The notes beneath the pieces are model-generated. The model was not told where the DNA came from and did no database searches. It worked only from the letters and a program-made list of their open reading frames with translations. Source: Actimicrobium sp047621665 (GTDB lineage: Bacteria; Pseudomonadota; Gammaproteobacteria; Burkholderiales; Burkholderiaceae_D). From it: a DNA stretch of 16,847 nt. Shown in pieces: positions 6,951 through 14,243 of the stretch. The translations under genes were made by a program, and so were the position numbers. The first letter of the stretch is position 1, and every line of letters begins with the position of its first letter. The stretch covers positions 1-16,847 of the forward strand of contig JBLHMB010000069.1 in NCBI GenBank assembly GCA_047621665.1. Direction: 5' to 3'.

Positions 6951-7000
6951 GATTCGCTTGCAAGCGAATCCCGTTCCGCAGGCGGATCGCATGCGATCCG
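6951..7000. repeat. pair of perfect palindromes
   Basis: Positions 6951-6970 form a perfect 20-bp palindrome with half-site GATTCGCTTG and no spacer. Positions 6983-7000 form a perfect 18-bp palindrome with half-site CGGATCGCA. Twelve bases separate them. Both share the pattern of GATC or GATT next to CGC. They may be protein-binding sites, cruciform-forming repeat units, or arms of a dispersed element. Confidence 0.65.
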
Positions 7001-7044
7001 AAACCCCTGCTTTACCTCAAACATGCGTCACTCTTATCCCCTGC

Positions 7045-7113
7045 CTGACTCCGGCTTTTGGCAGCTGGTTCAATGCGGAACGGGTCAACGTCACAGGCCA
7101 CGTCAACACCAAC
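7045..7113. repeat. 69-bp direct repeat, copy B
   Basis: Second copy of the repeat at 6534-6602, same orientation, about 86 percent identical by eye, and ending 24 bp before the stop codon of the hipA remnant. Together the copies bracket the central hairpins and palindromes, an arrangement that homologous recombination could delete or amplify. Confidence 0.8.
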
Positions 7114-7137
7114 ATCAACCGCAACAAGACACAACAT

Positions 7138-7558
7138 TTAACGCATCAGCTTGCCCAGATTGTCCCGCAGTCGCTGCTGCATTTTCTCCCGCAGCCCCTC
7201 ATCCAGCAAGCCGGCAACCTGCTCGTATCCGTCACGCAATCGCACCAGCAACTGATCAAGATAAGCGTCCGCCCCGGTGATGCTGCCGATTCCGAATCGT
7301 ACTGCATCACGCACAATACAATCGCGTGCAATTTCATGACGTCCTTGTAATAGCAGCATCGCCAACCGTCGTGGAGTGACGTCCGGGTTGGGTACGACGT
7401 CGAAGGCCGGTGCGAGTCGCCAGCGTTTTTCTGTCGGGGGCATACCGAAACAGGCCGTTGCCGGAGGCCGCATCCAGTACATGGCGTCCGACCGTTACCC
7501 AGTCGCCCGTATCCGGACATTGCAGATAAATATATAGCGGCTTAGAAATCGTCGTCAT
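7138..7558 (-). pseudogene. hipA-type toxin gene with large internal deletion and frameshift
   Basis: The start at 7558 (M-T-T-I-S-K-P-L-Y-I-Y-L-Q) overlaps the end of the HipB-like gene by 17 bp, normal for hipBA. The N-terminal piece carries W-V-T-V-G-R and G-L-F-R-Y-A-P, as in the small N-terminal domain of HipA relatives. In that frame the sequence then turns to nonsense. In another frame, from about 7445 downward, a HipA C-terminus appears: W-R-L-A-P-A-F-D-V-V-P-N-P-D-V, then R-D-A-V-R-F-G-I and a helical tail ending at 7138. Only 421 bp remain, against about 1.2-1.3 kb for intact members. Nearly the whole kinase domain, including the nucleotide-binding and main catalytic segments, is missing. 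The deletion junction lies around 7425-7445. The Ser/Thr kinase toxin is therefore almost certainly inactive. Confidence 0.85.
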
Positions 7559-7868
7559 GGCTGTCTGCCTTTGTTCTGCCCACACGGCTGCCGCTAGCCA
7601 CGTGCCATAACGCGGTATCGAGTGCCGGTGCAACTTGCTCGAGGACGCCGAGTACCATCAGCGCTGTCAGGTAGATGCCGCTGCCAGCGCCGGGATCGCC
7701 GTTCTCCAGCCGACGCAATGTCGCTGGCGAAGTAGCGATGCGCTGGCACAGATCGGCCGCCCTGATTTTTTGAGTCAGGCGCTGATGCCGGATGCACAAG
7801 CCCCAGCTACGCAGCCGTTCTTCGATCAGCGTGGGTGTCGCAGCGGTGGGCAGGCGCTTTTTTGGCAT
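7542..7868 (-). CDS. HipB-like XRE-family antitoxin/repressor
   Basis: A 108-residue protein with a Cro/C1-type helix-turn-helix at about residues 27-57 (Q-R-L-T-Q-K-I-R-A-A-D-L-C-Q-R-I-A-T-S-P-A-T-L-R-R-L-E-N-G-D). The following helix, I-Y-L-T-A-L-M-V-L-G-V-L, is typical of HipB partners. Its stop codon overlaps the start of the hipA remnant. In intact systems HipB binds DNA as a dimer, represses its own operon and holds HipA inactive. Here only the repressor survives. It has no clear Shine-Dalgarno sequence. The predicted -10 box is 12 bp before the ATG, so the mRNA may be leaderless or nearly so. The acidic C-terminus (D-S-H-D-D-D-F) is unremarkable. The frame is intact, which suggests either recent toxin loss or a retained regulatory role. 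Confidence 0.85.
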   Translation of the reverse strand: MPKKRLPTAATPTLIEERLRSWGLCIRHQRLTQKIRAADLCQRIATSPATLRRLENGDPGAGSGIYLTALMVLGVLEQVAPALDTALWHVASGSRVGRTKADSHDDDF

Positions 7869-7880
7869 GATCGTTGAGCG

Positions 7881-7920
7881 CTTATAGAGTGCGTATTGGA
7901 GCAGTTAATACGCACTCTAT
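7881..7920 (-). promoter_or_regulatory. hipB promoter overlapped by a perfect 14-bp inverted repeat (operator)
   Basis: ATAGAGTGCGTATT (7884-7897) and AATACGCACTCTAT (7907-7920) are perfect inverted arms with a nine-base spacer. On the minus strand a -10 box TATAAG (7881-7886) and a -35 box TTAACT (7903-7908), 16 bp apart, fall inside and between the arms. A protein bound to the palindrome would block the polymerase. HipB-type repressors bind such inverted repeats, so autorepression is the simplest reading. Confidence 0.75.
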
Positions 7921-8059
7921 GAACATAGTGATGAAATCGGCGCTCTGCCAGTTCGTTCTCTCTACCTGAAAAAATTTCACCCGACCCCGCAAGCATTTGA
8001 AACGCAGGCTTCTCCGCGATCCGTTAAGATACAAGACTGCTATCCCACTGGAACCGATC

Positions 8060-9547
8060 ATGAATGCCGTTACCGATCTGCCTTACACCGTTACCCGTCA
8101 GCGTGATGTCGTCGACGCCCTGCGCCGGCTATTGCCCGAGCGCTGCGTGCTGTTCAATGACGAAGATGTCCGCCCCTACGAATGCGATGGCCTGGCGGCC
8201 TACCGGCAAATGCCGATGGTGGTGGCGCTCCCCGATACCGAAGCGCAACTTGTGCAAATCCTGCAGCTGTGCCGCGACATGAAACTGCCTATCGTGCCGC
8301 GTGGCGCCGGTACCGGTTTGTCCGGCGGGGCCACGCCGATTGCCGACGGACTGGTGTTGTCGACGGCCAAGCTCAATCGCATCATCAAGGTTGATCCGGT
8401 TTCACGCACGGCAGTAGTCCAGCCGGGCGTGCGCAATCTGGCGATTTCGGATGCTGCTGCACCCCATAGCCTGTACTACGCACCGGACCCGTCGTCGCAG
8501 ATCGCCTGCTCGATCGGCGGTAACGTGGCTGAAAATTCCGGTGGTGTACATTGCCTCAAATATGGTCTGACTGTCCACAACGTGATGCGCGTGCGCATCG
8601 TCACCATCGATGGCGATATTGTCGAGCTCGGCAATGGCGCGCTCGATGCACCGGGCCTTGATTTGCTGGCGGTGTTCATCGGTTCCGAAGGCATGCTTGG
8701 CATTGTCACTGAAGTGACGGTGCGGCTGATTCCGAAACCGCAACAAGCCTGCGTGATCATGGCGTCGTTCGATGATGTCGTCAAAGGCGGTAACGCGGTG
8801 GCCGATGTGATCGGTGCCGGGATTATTCCGGCCGGTCTGGAGATGATGGATCGCACCAGCTCGCGCATGGTCGAACCGTTCGTCAAGGCCGGTTACGACA
8901 TCGATGCCGCCGCGATTCTGCTGTGCGAATCCGATGGGACGCCCGAAGAAGTGCAGGAAGAAATTGCCCGCATGACGGCGATTCTGACGGCCAGCGGCGC
9001 TACGAAAATTTCGGTATCCGGTTCCGACGAAGAGCGCATGCGCTTCTGGTCCGGACGCAAAAATGCGTTCCCGGCCGCCGGTCGCATCTCGCCGGATTAC
9101 TACTGCATGGACGGCACCATCCCGCGCAAGCGCCTGGCCGACGTGTTGCTGCGGATCGGCGAGATGGAAGTCAAATACGGTTTGCGCTGTGCCAACGTGT
9201 TCCACGCCGGTGATGGCAACCTGCATCCGTTGATCCTGTTCGATGCCAACAAGCCCGGCGAATTCCATCAGGCCGAAGCGTTCGGTGCCGAGATTCTCGA
9301 GTTGTGTGTTGAAGTCGGCGGTACCATCACAGGCGAACACGGCGTCGGTATCGAAAAAATCAATTCGATGTGCGTGCAGTACTCGCCACAGGAGCGCGAA
9401 GCGTTCTTTGCGGTCAAGCGCGCGTTCGATACCGCCTTCCTGCTCAACCCGGACAAGGCCATTCCGTCGCTGCACCGCTGCGCCGAATACGGAAAAATGC
9501 ACGTGCAGCGCGGCCAGTTGAAGTTTCCGGATTTGCCCCGCTTTTGA
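8060..9547 (+). CDS. glcD: glycolate oxidase subunit GlcD
   Basis: A 495-residue FAD-linked subunit, close to the usual length of about 499. Glycolate oxidase oxidises glycolate (and often D-lactate) to glyoxylate and passes electrons to the respiratory chain. The PP-loop is P-R-G-A-G-T-G-L-S-G-G-A (80-91), followed by G-G-N-V-A-E-N-S-G-G (153-162) and F-I-G-S-E-G-M-L-G-I-V-T-E. In the C-terminal domain are F-H-A-G-D-G-N-L-H (381-389) and G-E-H-G-V-G (425-430), the substrate and metal ligands of the family. ATG 8060 is preferred over an in-frame ATG at 7997, since the protein then starts like its relatives. Only GGAA before it resembles a ribosome binding site. It is the first gene of glcDEF; glcE starts five bases after its stop. 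Its upstream region is shared with the hipB promoter. Confidence 0.95.
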   Translation: MNAVTDLPYTVTRQRDVVDALRRLLPERCVLFNDEDVRPYECDGLAAYRQMPMVVALPDTEAQLVQILQLCRDMKLPIVPRGAGTGLSGGATPIADGLVLSTAKLNRIIKVDPVSRTAVVQPGVRNLAISDAAAPHSLYYAPDPSSQIACSIGGNVAENSGGVHCLKYGLTVHNVMRVRIVTIDGDIVELGNGALDAPGLDLLAVFIGSEGMLGIVTEVTVRLIPKPQQACVIMASFDDVVKGGNAVADVIGAGIIPAGLEMMDRTSSRMVEPFVKAGYDIDAAAILLCESDGTPEEVQEEIARMTAILTASGATKISVSGSDEERMRFWSGRKNAFPAAGRISPDYYCMDGTIPRKRLADVLLRIGEMEVKYGLRCANVFHAGDGNLHPLILFDANKPGEFHQAEAFGAEILELCVEVGGTITGEHGVGIEKINSMCVQYSPQEREAFFAVKRAFDTAFLLNPDKAIPSLHRCAEYGKMHVQRGQLKFPDLPRF

Positions 9548-9552
9548 AAGAG

Positions 9553-10617
9553 ATGATGAATCAGGTACTCGAACAATTCCGCCAGCGCGTGCTCGACGCT
9601 GGCGCGCAAGGCACACCGCTGCAGTTGCGCGGTGGAGGCACCAAGGACTGGTACGGCCAGGCACCGCGCGGCACGCTACTCGATACCCGCGCGTACACCG
9701 GCATCATTGACTATGATCCGACCGAACTGGTCATCACGGCGCGCTGCGGCACACCGCTGGCCGAGATCGAAGCGGCGCTCGACCAGAAGAACCAGATGCT
9801 GGCCTTCGAACCGCCGTATTACGGTGACGGCGCGACGCTCGGTGGTGTGGTGGCCAGTGGCTTGTCCGGTCCGCGCCGTGCGGCTGCTGGTGCGGTGCGT
9901 GACTTCATGCTCGGCGCTGTCCTGATGGATGGCCATGGCGAGGTGTTGCATTTCGGTGGCCAGGTCATGAAGAACGTCGCCGGTTACGATGTTTCGCGCT
10001 TGCTGGCGGGTTCGCTCGGCACGCTCGGATTGTTACTGGAGCTGTCGGTCAAAGTGCTGCCGAAGCCGTTTGCCGAAACCACCCGTCAACTGGCAATGAG
10101 CCATGCGCAAGCGATCGAGCAACTTAATCTTTGGGGTGGTCAGCCGTTGCCGATTTCGGCCAGCGCCTGGTGCGATGGCCAATTGATGGTACGTCTGTCC
10201 GGTGCGCGGGCCGCAGTGGCTGCAGCTGAAATTCGTATTGGCGGTGACGTCGTCGGTGATCCCGATAGCCTGTGGCGCGACCTGCGCGAACAGAGCAATA
10301 CTTTTTTTGCCGATGAACACAATGCGCTGTGGCGTTTGTCGGTGCCATCGGCAACGCCGCCCATCGACTTGCCGGGTGCGCAGCTGATCGAATGGGGCGG
10401 CGCCCAGCGCTGGTTACAAACCAGCGCATCGGCCGCCGATATCCGCGCCGCTGCCAGCAAGGCCGGTGGCCACGCCACGCTGTACGGTGGTGACGATAAA
10501 GCCGTCGGCGTGTTCCATCCGCTGGCCCCTGCCGTCGCGGCAATTCACCGCCGTCTGAAAACCTCGTTCGACCCTGCCGGTATTTTCAATCCGGGCCGTC
10601 TGTATCCGGAGCTCTGA
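9553..10617 (+). CDS. glcE: glycolate oxidase subunit GlcE (FAD-binding)
   Basis: A 354-residue second flavoprotein subunit, the usual size (about 350). It has the FAD_binding_4 fold: L-R-G-G-G-T-K (25-31), A-F-E-P-P-Y-Y-G-D-G-A-T-L-G-G-V-V-A in the middle, then N-V-A-G-Y-D-V-S-R-L-L-A-G-S-L-G-T-L-G-L-L from about 141. The C-terminus, F-H-P-L...F-D-P-A-G-I-F-N-P-G-R-L-Y, is typical. GlcE lacks the large C-terminal oxidase domain of GlcD and works with GlcD and GlcF as one complex. Two adjacent ATG codons (9553 and 9556) are possible starts. GAAAG at 9546-9550 slightly favours the second. Five bases separate it from glcD and three from glcF, so translation is probably coupled. Confidence 0.93.
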   Translation: MMNQVLEQFRQRVLDAGAQGTPLQLRGGGTKDWYGQAPRGTLLDTRAYTGIIDYDPTELVITARCGTPLAEIEAALDQKNQMLAFEPPYYGDGATLGGVVASGLSGPRRAAAGAVRDFMLGAVLMDGHGEVLHFGGQVMKNVAGYDVSRLLAGSLGTLGLLLELSVKVLPKPFAETTRQLAMSHAQAIEQLNLWGGQPLPISASAWCDGQLMVRLSGARAAVAAAEIRIGGDVVGDPDSLWRDLREQSNTFFADEHNALWRLSVPSATPPIDLPGAQLIEWGGAQRWLQTSASAADIRAAASKAGGHATLYGGDDKAVGVFHPLAPAVAAIHRRLKTSFDPAGIFNPGRLYPEL

Positions 10618-10620
10618 TTC

Positions 10621-11853
10621 ATGCAAACCAATCTTGCCGATTTCATTAAGAACACCCCTGACGGCATCGAAGCCGATGCCATCCTGCGCGCTTGCGTGCA
10701 CTGCGGTTTTTGTACTGCAACTTGTCCGACCTACCAATTGCTGGGGGATGAGCTCGACGGTCCGCGCGGCCGTATTTACCTCATTAAGCAAGTCCTCGAA
10801 GGCGTAACGCCGACCAGTAAAACCCAAATGCATCTGGATCGGTGCCTGAGCTGCCGCAGTTGTGAGACGACCTGTCCGTCGGGCGTGCAATATGGTCGTC
10901 TGCTCGAAATCGGGCGCAAGGCCGTCGATGCGCAGGTGCCACGTCCGCTCGCACAGCAACTGGTACGCACCGCGCTAAAAGAAGCGCTGCCGCGCAAGTG
11001 GCTGTTCACGCCGGCCATGAAAACCGGCCAGCTGTTGCGTCCGCTGTTGCCCAAGGCGTTGCGTAGCAAAGTACCGGTGGCGCGTCCGCGCGGCCTGATG
11101 CCGATGCGCGAACATGCCCGCAAGATGCTGCTGCTCGACGGTTGCGTGCAACCATCGATGGCACCGAATATCAATGCGGCCACCGCGCGCGTACTCGATG
11201 CGCTCGGCGTGCAGCTGGTGGTCGCACCGAAGGCCGGTTGCTGCGGCGCGATCCGCTTCCATCTCAATGATCAGGACGGCGGGCTTAACGACATGCGTGC
11301 CAATATCGACGCCTGGTGGCCGCTGGTCGAAGCCGGTGCCGAGGCGATCGTGATGACCGCTTCCGGTTGCGGCAGCATGGTCAAGGATTACGGCCACCTG
11401 CTGCGGCACGACACGATGTATGCCGACAAGGCTGCCCGCATTTCTGCCATGACACGCGACCTCAGTGAAATCATGCCGGCCTTCGAAGCGCAGTTGCAGG
11501 AAAAGCTGCGCGGAAAAATCAGCCAGCGTGTGGCCTACCATCCACCCTGCACGCTGCAACATGGGCAGCAAATTCGCGGCAAGGTTGAAGGCGTGTTACG
11601 GGCCATCGGTGTGGATGTGCAGTTATGTGGCGACAGTCATCTTTGCTGCGGGTCTGCCGGGACCTATTCGGTGACGCAACCGGAGTTGTCGTATCAGCTG
11701 CGCGATAACAAGCTGGAAAAATTGCACGCAACTAAACCGCAAACGATCGTGTCGGCCAACATCGGCTGTCTGACGCATTTGCAGTCCGGCACCGACACAC
11801 CGGTGCAGCACTGGATTGAGTTGATTGACGGGGCGTTGACGGCGGCGCATTGA
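10621..11853 (+). CDS. glcF: glycolate oxidase iron-sulfur subunit GlcF
   Basis: A 410-residue subunit, normal length. Two ferredoxin-like 4Fe-4S motifs lie near the N-terminus: C25-x2-C28-x2-C31-x3-C35 and C75-x2-C78-x2-C81-x3-C85, each followed by Pro. The C-terminal half has two CCG domains with C-C-G at 207-209 and 342-344, as in heterodisulfide-reductase-like electron carriers. GlcF passes electrons from the flavins of GlcD and GlcE to quinone at the membrane. GGAG at 10608-10611 lies nine bases before the ATG, inside the end of glcE. It is the last gene of the operon and is followed by a hairpin and the convergent pilU. No glcC regulator or glcB malate synthase lies next to the operon in this window. 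Confidence 0.95.
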   Translation: MQTNLADFIKNTPDGIEADAILRACVHCGFCTATCPTYQLLGDELDGPRGRIYLIKQVLEGVTPTSKTQMHLDRCLSCRSCETTCPSGVQYGRLLEIGRKAVDAQVPRPLAQQLVRTALKEALPRKWLFTPAMKTGQLLRPLLPKALRSKVPVARPRGLMPMREHARKMLLLDGCVQPSMAPNINAATARVLDALGVQLVVAPKAGCCGAIRFHLNDQDGGLNDMRANIDAWWPLVEAGAEAIVMTASGCGSMVKDYGHLLRHDTMYADKAARISAMTRDLSEIMPAFEAQLQEKLRGKISQRVAYHPPCTLQHGQQIRGKVEGVLRAIGVDVQLCGDSHLCCGSAGTYSVTQPELSYQLRDNKLEKLHATKPQTIVSANIGCLTHLQSGTDTPVQHWIELIDGALTAAH

Positions 11854-11861
11854 GTCATCCG

Positions 11862-11888
11862 GGCGGGCAAGACACTCGTCTGCCCGCC
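11862..11888. terminator. hairpin between convergent glcF and pilU
   Basis: GGCGGGCA (11862-11869) pairs with TGCCCGCC (11881-11888), and GAC (11871-11873) pairs with GTC (11878-11880). One A is bulged and ACTC forms the loop. It fills the 40-bp gap between the stop codons of glcF and pilU, so it can serve both directions. There is no long T-run on either strand, so it may act as a termination aid or an mRNA 3' end stabiliser. Confidence 0.6.
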
Positions 11889-11893
11889 TGACC

Positions 11894-13030
11894 TCAGACG
11901 ATTCCGAGATGCTCGGTACCCTTCGACAAATCGCGGTCCTTGGCATCCTTGCCGCGCAACTTGATGGCAAGGCGCAGATCATTGACCGAGTCGGCATTGC
12001 GCAGTGCGTTTTCGTACGAGATCTTGTCGGCTTCGTACAGGTCGAACAGCGTTTGATCGAACGTCACCATGCCCAGCTCGCGCGACTTCTTCATGATTTC
12101 CTTGATCTCGTGGATTTCGCCTTTAAAGATCAGGTCCGAAATCAACGGCGAATTGAGCATGATCTCGACCGCAGCACAGCGGCCCTTGGTATCGCGCAGC
12201 GGCACCAGGCGTTGCGAGACCATCGCTTTCAGGTTCAATGACAAGTCCATCAGCAATTGCTGGCGGCGTTCCTCAGGGAAGAAGTTGATGATCCGGTCGA
12301 TGGCCTGGTTCGCGCTATTGGCGTGCAGCGTGGCCAGACACAGGTGACCGGTTTCGGCGAAGGAAATCGCGTGATCCATGGTTTCGCGATCACGGATTTC
12401 ACCGATCTGGATAACGTCCGGTGCCTGGCGCAGCGCATTCTTGAGCGCGGTACCCCAGCTGTCTGTGTCCAGTCCGACATCGCGCTGCGTGACGATGCAG
12501 TTACGATGCGGGTGGATATATTCTACCGGGTCTTCGATCGTGATGATGTGGCCGTGGCTGTTTTCGTTGCGGTAACCGACCATCGCTGCCAGCGTCGTTG
12601 ATTTGCCCGAGCCGGTGGCGCCGACCATGATGACCAGGCCACGCTTGGTCATCACGATATCCTTGAGTTGCGGCGGTAGACCGAGTTGCTCGATGGTCGG
12701 GATCTCGGTCGAGATCACGCGCAGGACCATGCCGACTTTTTGCTGCTGGACGAAGGCTGACACACGAAAGCGCCCGAGTCCGCCGGGGCTGATCGCGAAA
12801 TTGCATTCCTTGGTGGCTTCGAACTCGGCAGCCTGCCTGTCGCTCATGATGGCGCGTGCCAGTTCGATGGTATGCGATGCACTGAGCAACTGGGTTGATA
12901 CCGGCGTGACCTTGCCGTCGATCTTGAAGGCCGGGGCGAAGTCGGTTGTGATGAACAGGTCGGAACCATTTTTGCTGACCATCAGACGCAACAGATCATT
13001 CATGAATTTGGTGGCTTGTTCGCGTTCCAT
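11894..13030 (-). CDS. pilU: type IV pilus retraction ATPase-like protein PilU
   Basis: A 378-residue GspE/PilT-family hexameric ATPase. The Walker A motif is G-A-T-G-S-G-K-S-T (137-145), the Asp box is I-T-I-E-D-P-V-E (163-170), the Walker B segment is V-I-Q-I-G-E-I-R-D (206-214), and the His box is G-H-L-C-L-A-T-L-H (228-236). Where PilT has A-I-R-N-L-I-R-E, this protein has L-I-S-D-L-I-F-K-G, which marks it as PilU. PilU sits at the cytoplasmic base of the pilus and aids PilT in retraction and twitching motility. GAGGAAG on the minus strand just upstream is a good ribosome binding site. It follows pilT after 51 bp on the same strand, so the two are probably co-transcribed. Confidence 0.95.
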   Translation of the reverse strand: MEREQATKFMNDLLRLMVSKNGSDLFITTDFAPAFKIDGKVTPVSTQLLSASHTIELARAIMSDRQAAEFEATKECNFAISPGGLGRFRVSAFVQQQKVGMVLRVISTEIPTIEQLGLPPQLKDIVMTKRGLVIMVGATGSGKSTTLAAMVGYRNENSHGHIITIEDPVEYIHPHRNCIVTQRDVGLDTDSWGTALKNALRQAPDVIQIGEIRDRETMDHAISFAETGHLCLATLHANSANQAIDRIINFFPEERRQQLLMDLSLNLKAMVSQRLVPLRDTKGRCAAVEIMLNSPLISDLIFKGEIHEIKEIMKKSRELGMVTFDQTLFDLYEADKISYENALRNADSVNDLRLAIKLRGKDAKDRDLSKGTEHLGIV

Positions 13031-13081
13031 GGAGCTTCCTCAGTGGGCGTTTCGGGGGCGCGGTATCGCGGTGAAAACGGG

Positions 13082-14125
13082 TCAGCCGGGGAAATTTTCC
13101 GGTGTCTTGGCGGCAGAACGGGCGACTTGCGCTGAAATAACGTTGCGGCGCACCAGATCGGTCAGGTTGTGGTCCAGCGTTTGCATGCCGATGTTCATGC
13201 CGGTCTGGATCGCCGAATACATTTGCGCGATCTTCGATTCGCGGATCAGGTTGCGGATCGCCGGCGTGCCCAGCATGATTTCGTGCGCGGCGACGCGACC
13301 GGCGCCGTCCTTGGTCTTGAGCAGGGTTTGCGAGATGACTGCCTGCAGCGATTCGGACAGCATGGCCCGGACCATTTCTTTTTCATCGCCCGGGAAGACA
13401 TCGACGATACGGTCGATGGTCTTGGCCGCCGACGAGGTATGTAGCGTACCGAATACCAGATGGCCGGTTTCGGCTGCCGACAAGGCCAGCCGGATAGTTT
13501 CCAGGTCACGCAACTCACCGACCAGCACTACATCCGGATCTTCGCGCAGCGCCGAACGAAGCGCGGCACTGAAGCTGTGCGTGTGCGGGCCGACTTCGCG
13601 CTGGTTGATCAGGCATTTCTTGGATTCATGCACGAACTCGATCGGATCTTCGATGGTCAGAATGTGAGCGTATTCGTTTTCGTTGACGTGGTTGACCATC
13701 GCGGCGAGGGTGGTTGACTTGCCTGAGCCGGTCGGGCCGGTCACCAGTACCAGACCACGCGGCTTGAGCGACAGTTCGGAAAAGATGCGTGGTGCATTGA
13801 GCTGTTCGAGGCTAAGGATCTTCGACGGAATGGTCCGCAATACGGCGGCGGCACCGCGATCCTGGTTGAAGGCATTGACGCGAAAGCGCGCCAGTCCGGG
13901 GATCGCAAACGAAAAATCGACTTCGAGTTTATCTTCGTAGGCCTTGCGTTGCCCGTCATTCATGATGTCGTAGATCATCGCGTGCACATCCTTGTGCTCC
14001 AGCGGCGGAAGGTTGATGCGGCGTACATCGCCATGCACCCGGATCATCGGTGGCAAACCGGCGGACAGGTGCAGGTCGGAGGCGCTGTTCTTGACGGAGA
14101 AAGCGAGCAGTTCGGAGATGTCCAT
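13082..14125 (-). CDS. pilT: type IV pilus retraction ATPase PilT
   Basis: A 347-residue ATPase of normal length that drives disassembly of type IV pilus filaments, powering twitching, surface sensing and DNA uptake. Visible are Walker A G-P-T-G-S-G-K-S-T (130-138), Asp box I-L-T-I-E-D-P-I-E-F (155-164), Walker B V-V-L-V-G-E-L-R-D (199-207), His box G-H-L-V-F-G-T-L-H-T (221-230), and the PilT signature A-I-R-N-L-I-R-E (289-296) needed for retraction in studied homologues. AAGGA on the minus strand, seven bases before the ATG, supports the start. It is first in the pilT-pilU unit and diverges from yggS over 118 bp, a common arrangement in betaproteobacteria. Confidence 0.96.
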   Translation of the reverse strand: MDISELLAFSVKNSASDLHLSAGLPPMIRVHGDVRRINLPPLEHKDVHAMIYDIMNDGQRKAYEDKLEVDFSFAIPGLARFRVNAFNQDRGAAAVLRTIPSKILSLEQLNAPRIFSELSLKPRGLVLVTGPTGSGKSTTLAAMVNHVNENEYAHILTIEDPIEFVHESKKCLINQREVGPHTHSFSAALRSALREDPDVVLVGELRDLETIRLALSAAETGHLVFGTLHTSSAAKTIDRIVDVFPGDEKEMVRAMLSESLQAVISQTLLKTKDGAGRVAAHEIMLGTPAIRNLIRESKIAQMYSAIQTGMNIGMQTLDHNLTDLVRRNVISAQVARSAAKTPENFPG

Positions 14126-14243
14126 TTATAATCCTTGATCCTGCTGATTGGCCAGTCCGGAAGACAGTTGCGGATGGCGTCGAAACTGATGCGTGCGCCG
14201 GCTAATTGAGTTCCCGCTAGGCACCACTTTTTGAGTACCAATT

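Larger units (their letters stand above)
6468..7137. other. repeat-rich island without convincing genes between two toxin-antitoxin remnants
   Basis: Apart from the tail of the antitoxin frame, these 670 bp hold no believable gene. Frames that cross it, such as 6213-6992 on the minus strand, have no recognisable domain and run through hairpins. The content is a series of structured elements: the 6468-6488 hairpin, direct repeats at 6534-6602 and 7045-7113, a large hairpin at 6657-6707, and stem-loops at 6805-6821, 6825-6844 and 6884-6897. Perfect palindromes lie at 6951-6970 and 6983-7000. The right edge is 24 bp from the 3' end of the broken hipA. I read it as an accumulation of non-autonomous repeats (REP- or MITE-like) at a decay-prone site. 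Confidence 0.65.

Noticed and set aside
6213..6992. 259-codon minus-strand frame across the antitoxin and the repeat island
   Set aside because: It spans the antisense of the antitoxin, the 51-nt hairpin and a palindrome, with no domain and no good ribosome binding site. Parts of it may look familiar only because the repeat is dispersed.
6468..7113. Insertion sequence or CRISPR array in the repeat island
   Set aside because: There is no transposase frame, no terminal inverted repeats with target-site duplication that I can verify, and no regularly spaced identical repeats with unique spacers.
8003..8030. TTGAAA (7997-8002) and TAAGAT (8025-8030) as the glcD promoter
   Set aside because: The spacing is 22 bp, too long for a normal sigma-70 promoter. 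The TAAGAT may still be a -10 box, but I cannot find a fitting -35.
8402..9664. 420-codon open frame on the minus strand opposite glcD/glcE
   Set aside because: It is antisense to two well-supported enzymes, shows no domain, and is rich in Arg, His and Gly as expected from reading high-G+C coding DNA backwards.
12603..13667. 354-codon open frame on the plus strand opposite pilU and pilT
   Set aside because: It runs through two conserved ATPase genes and the gap between them, and its product has no recognisable motif. It is a by-product of biased codon use.
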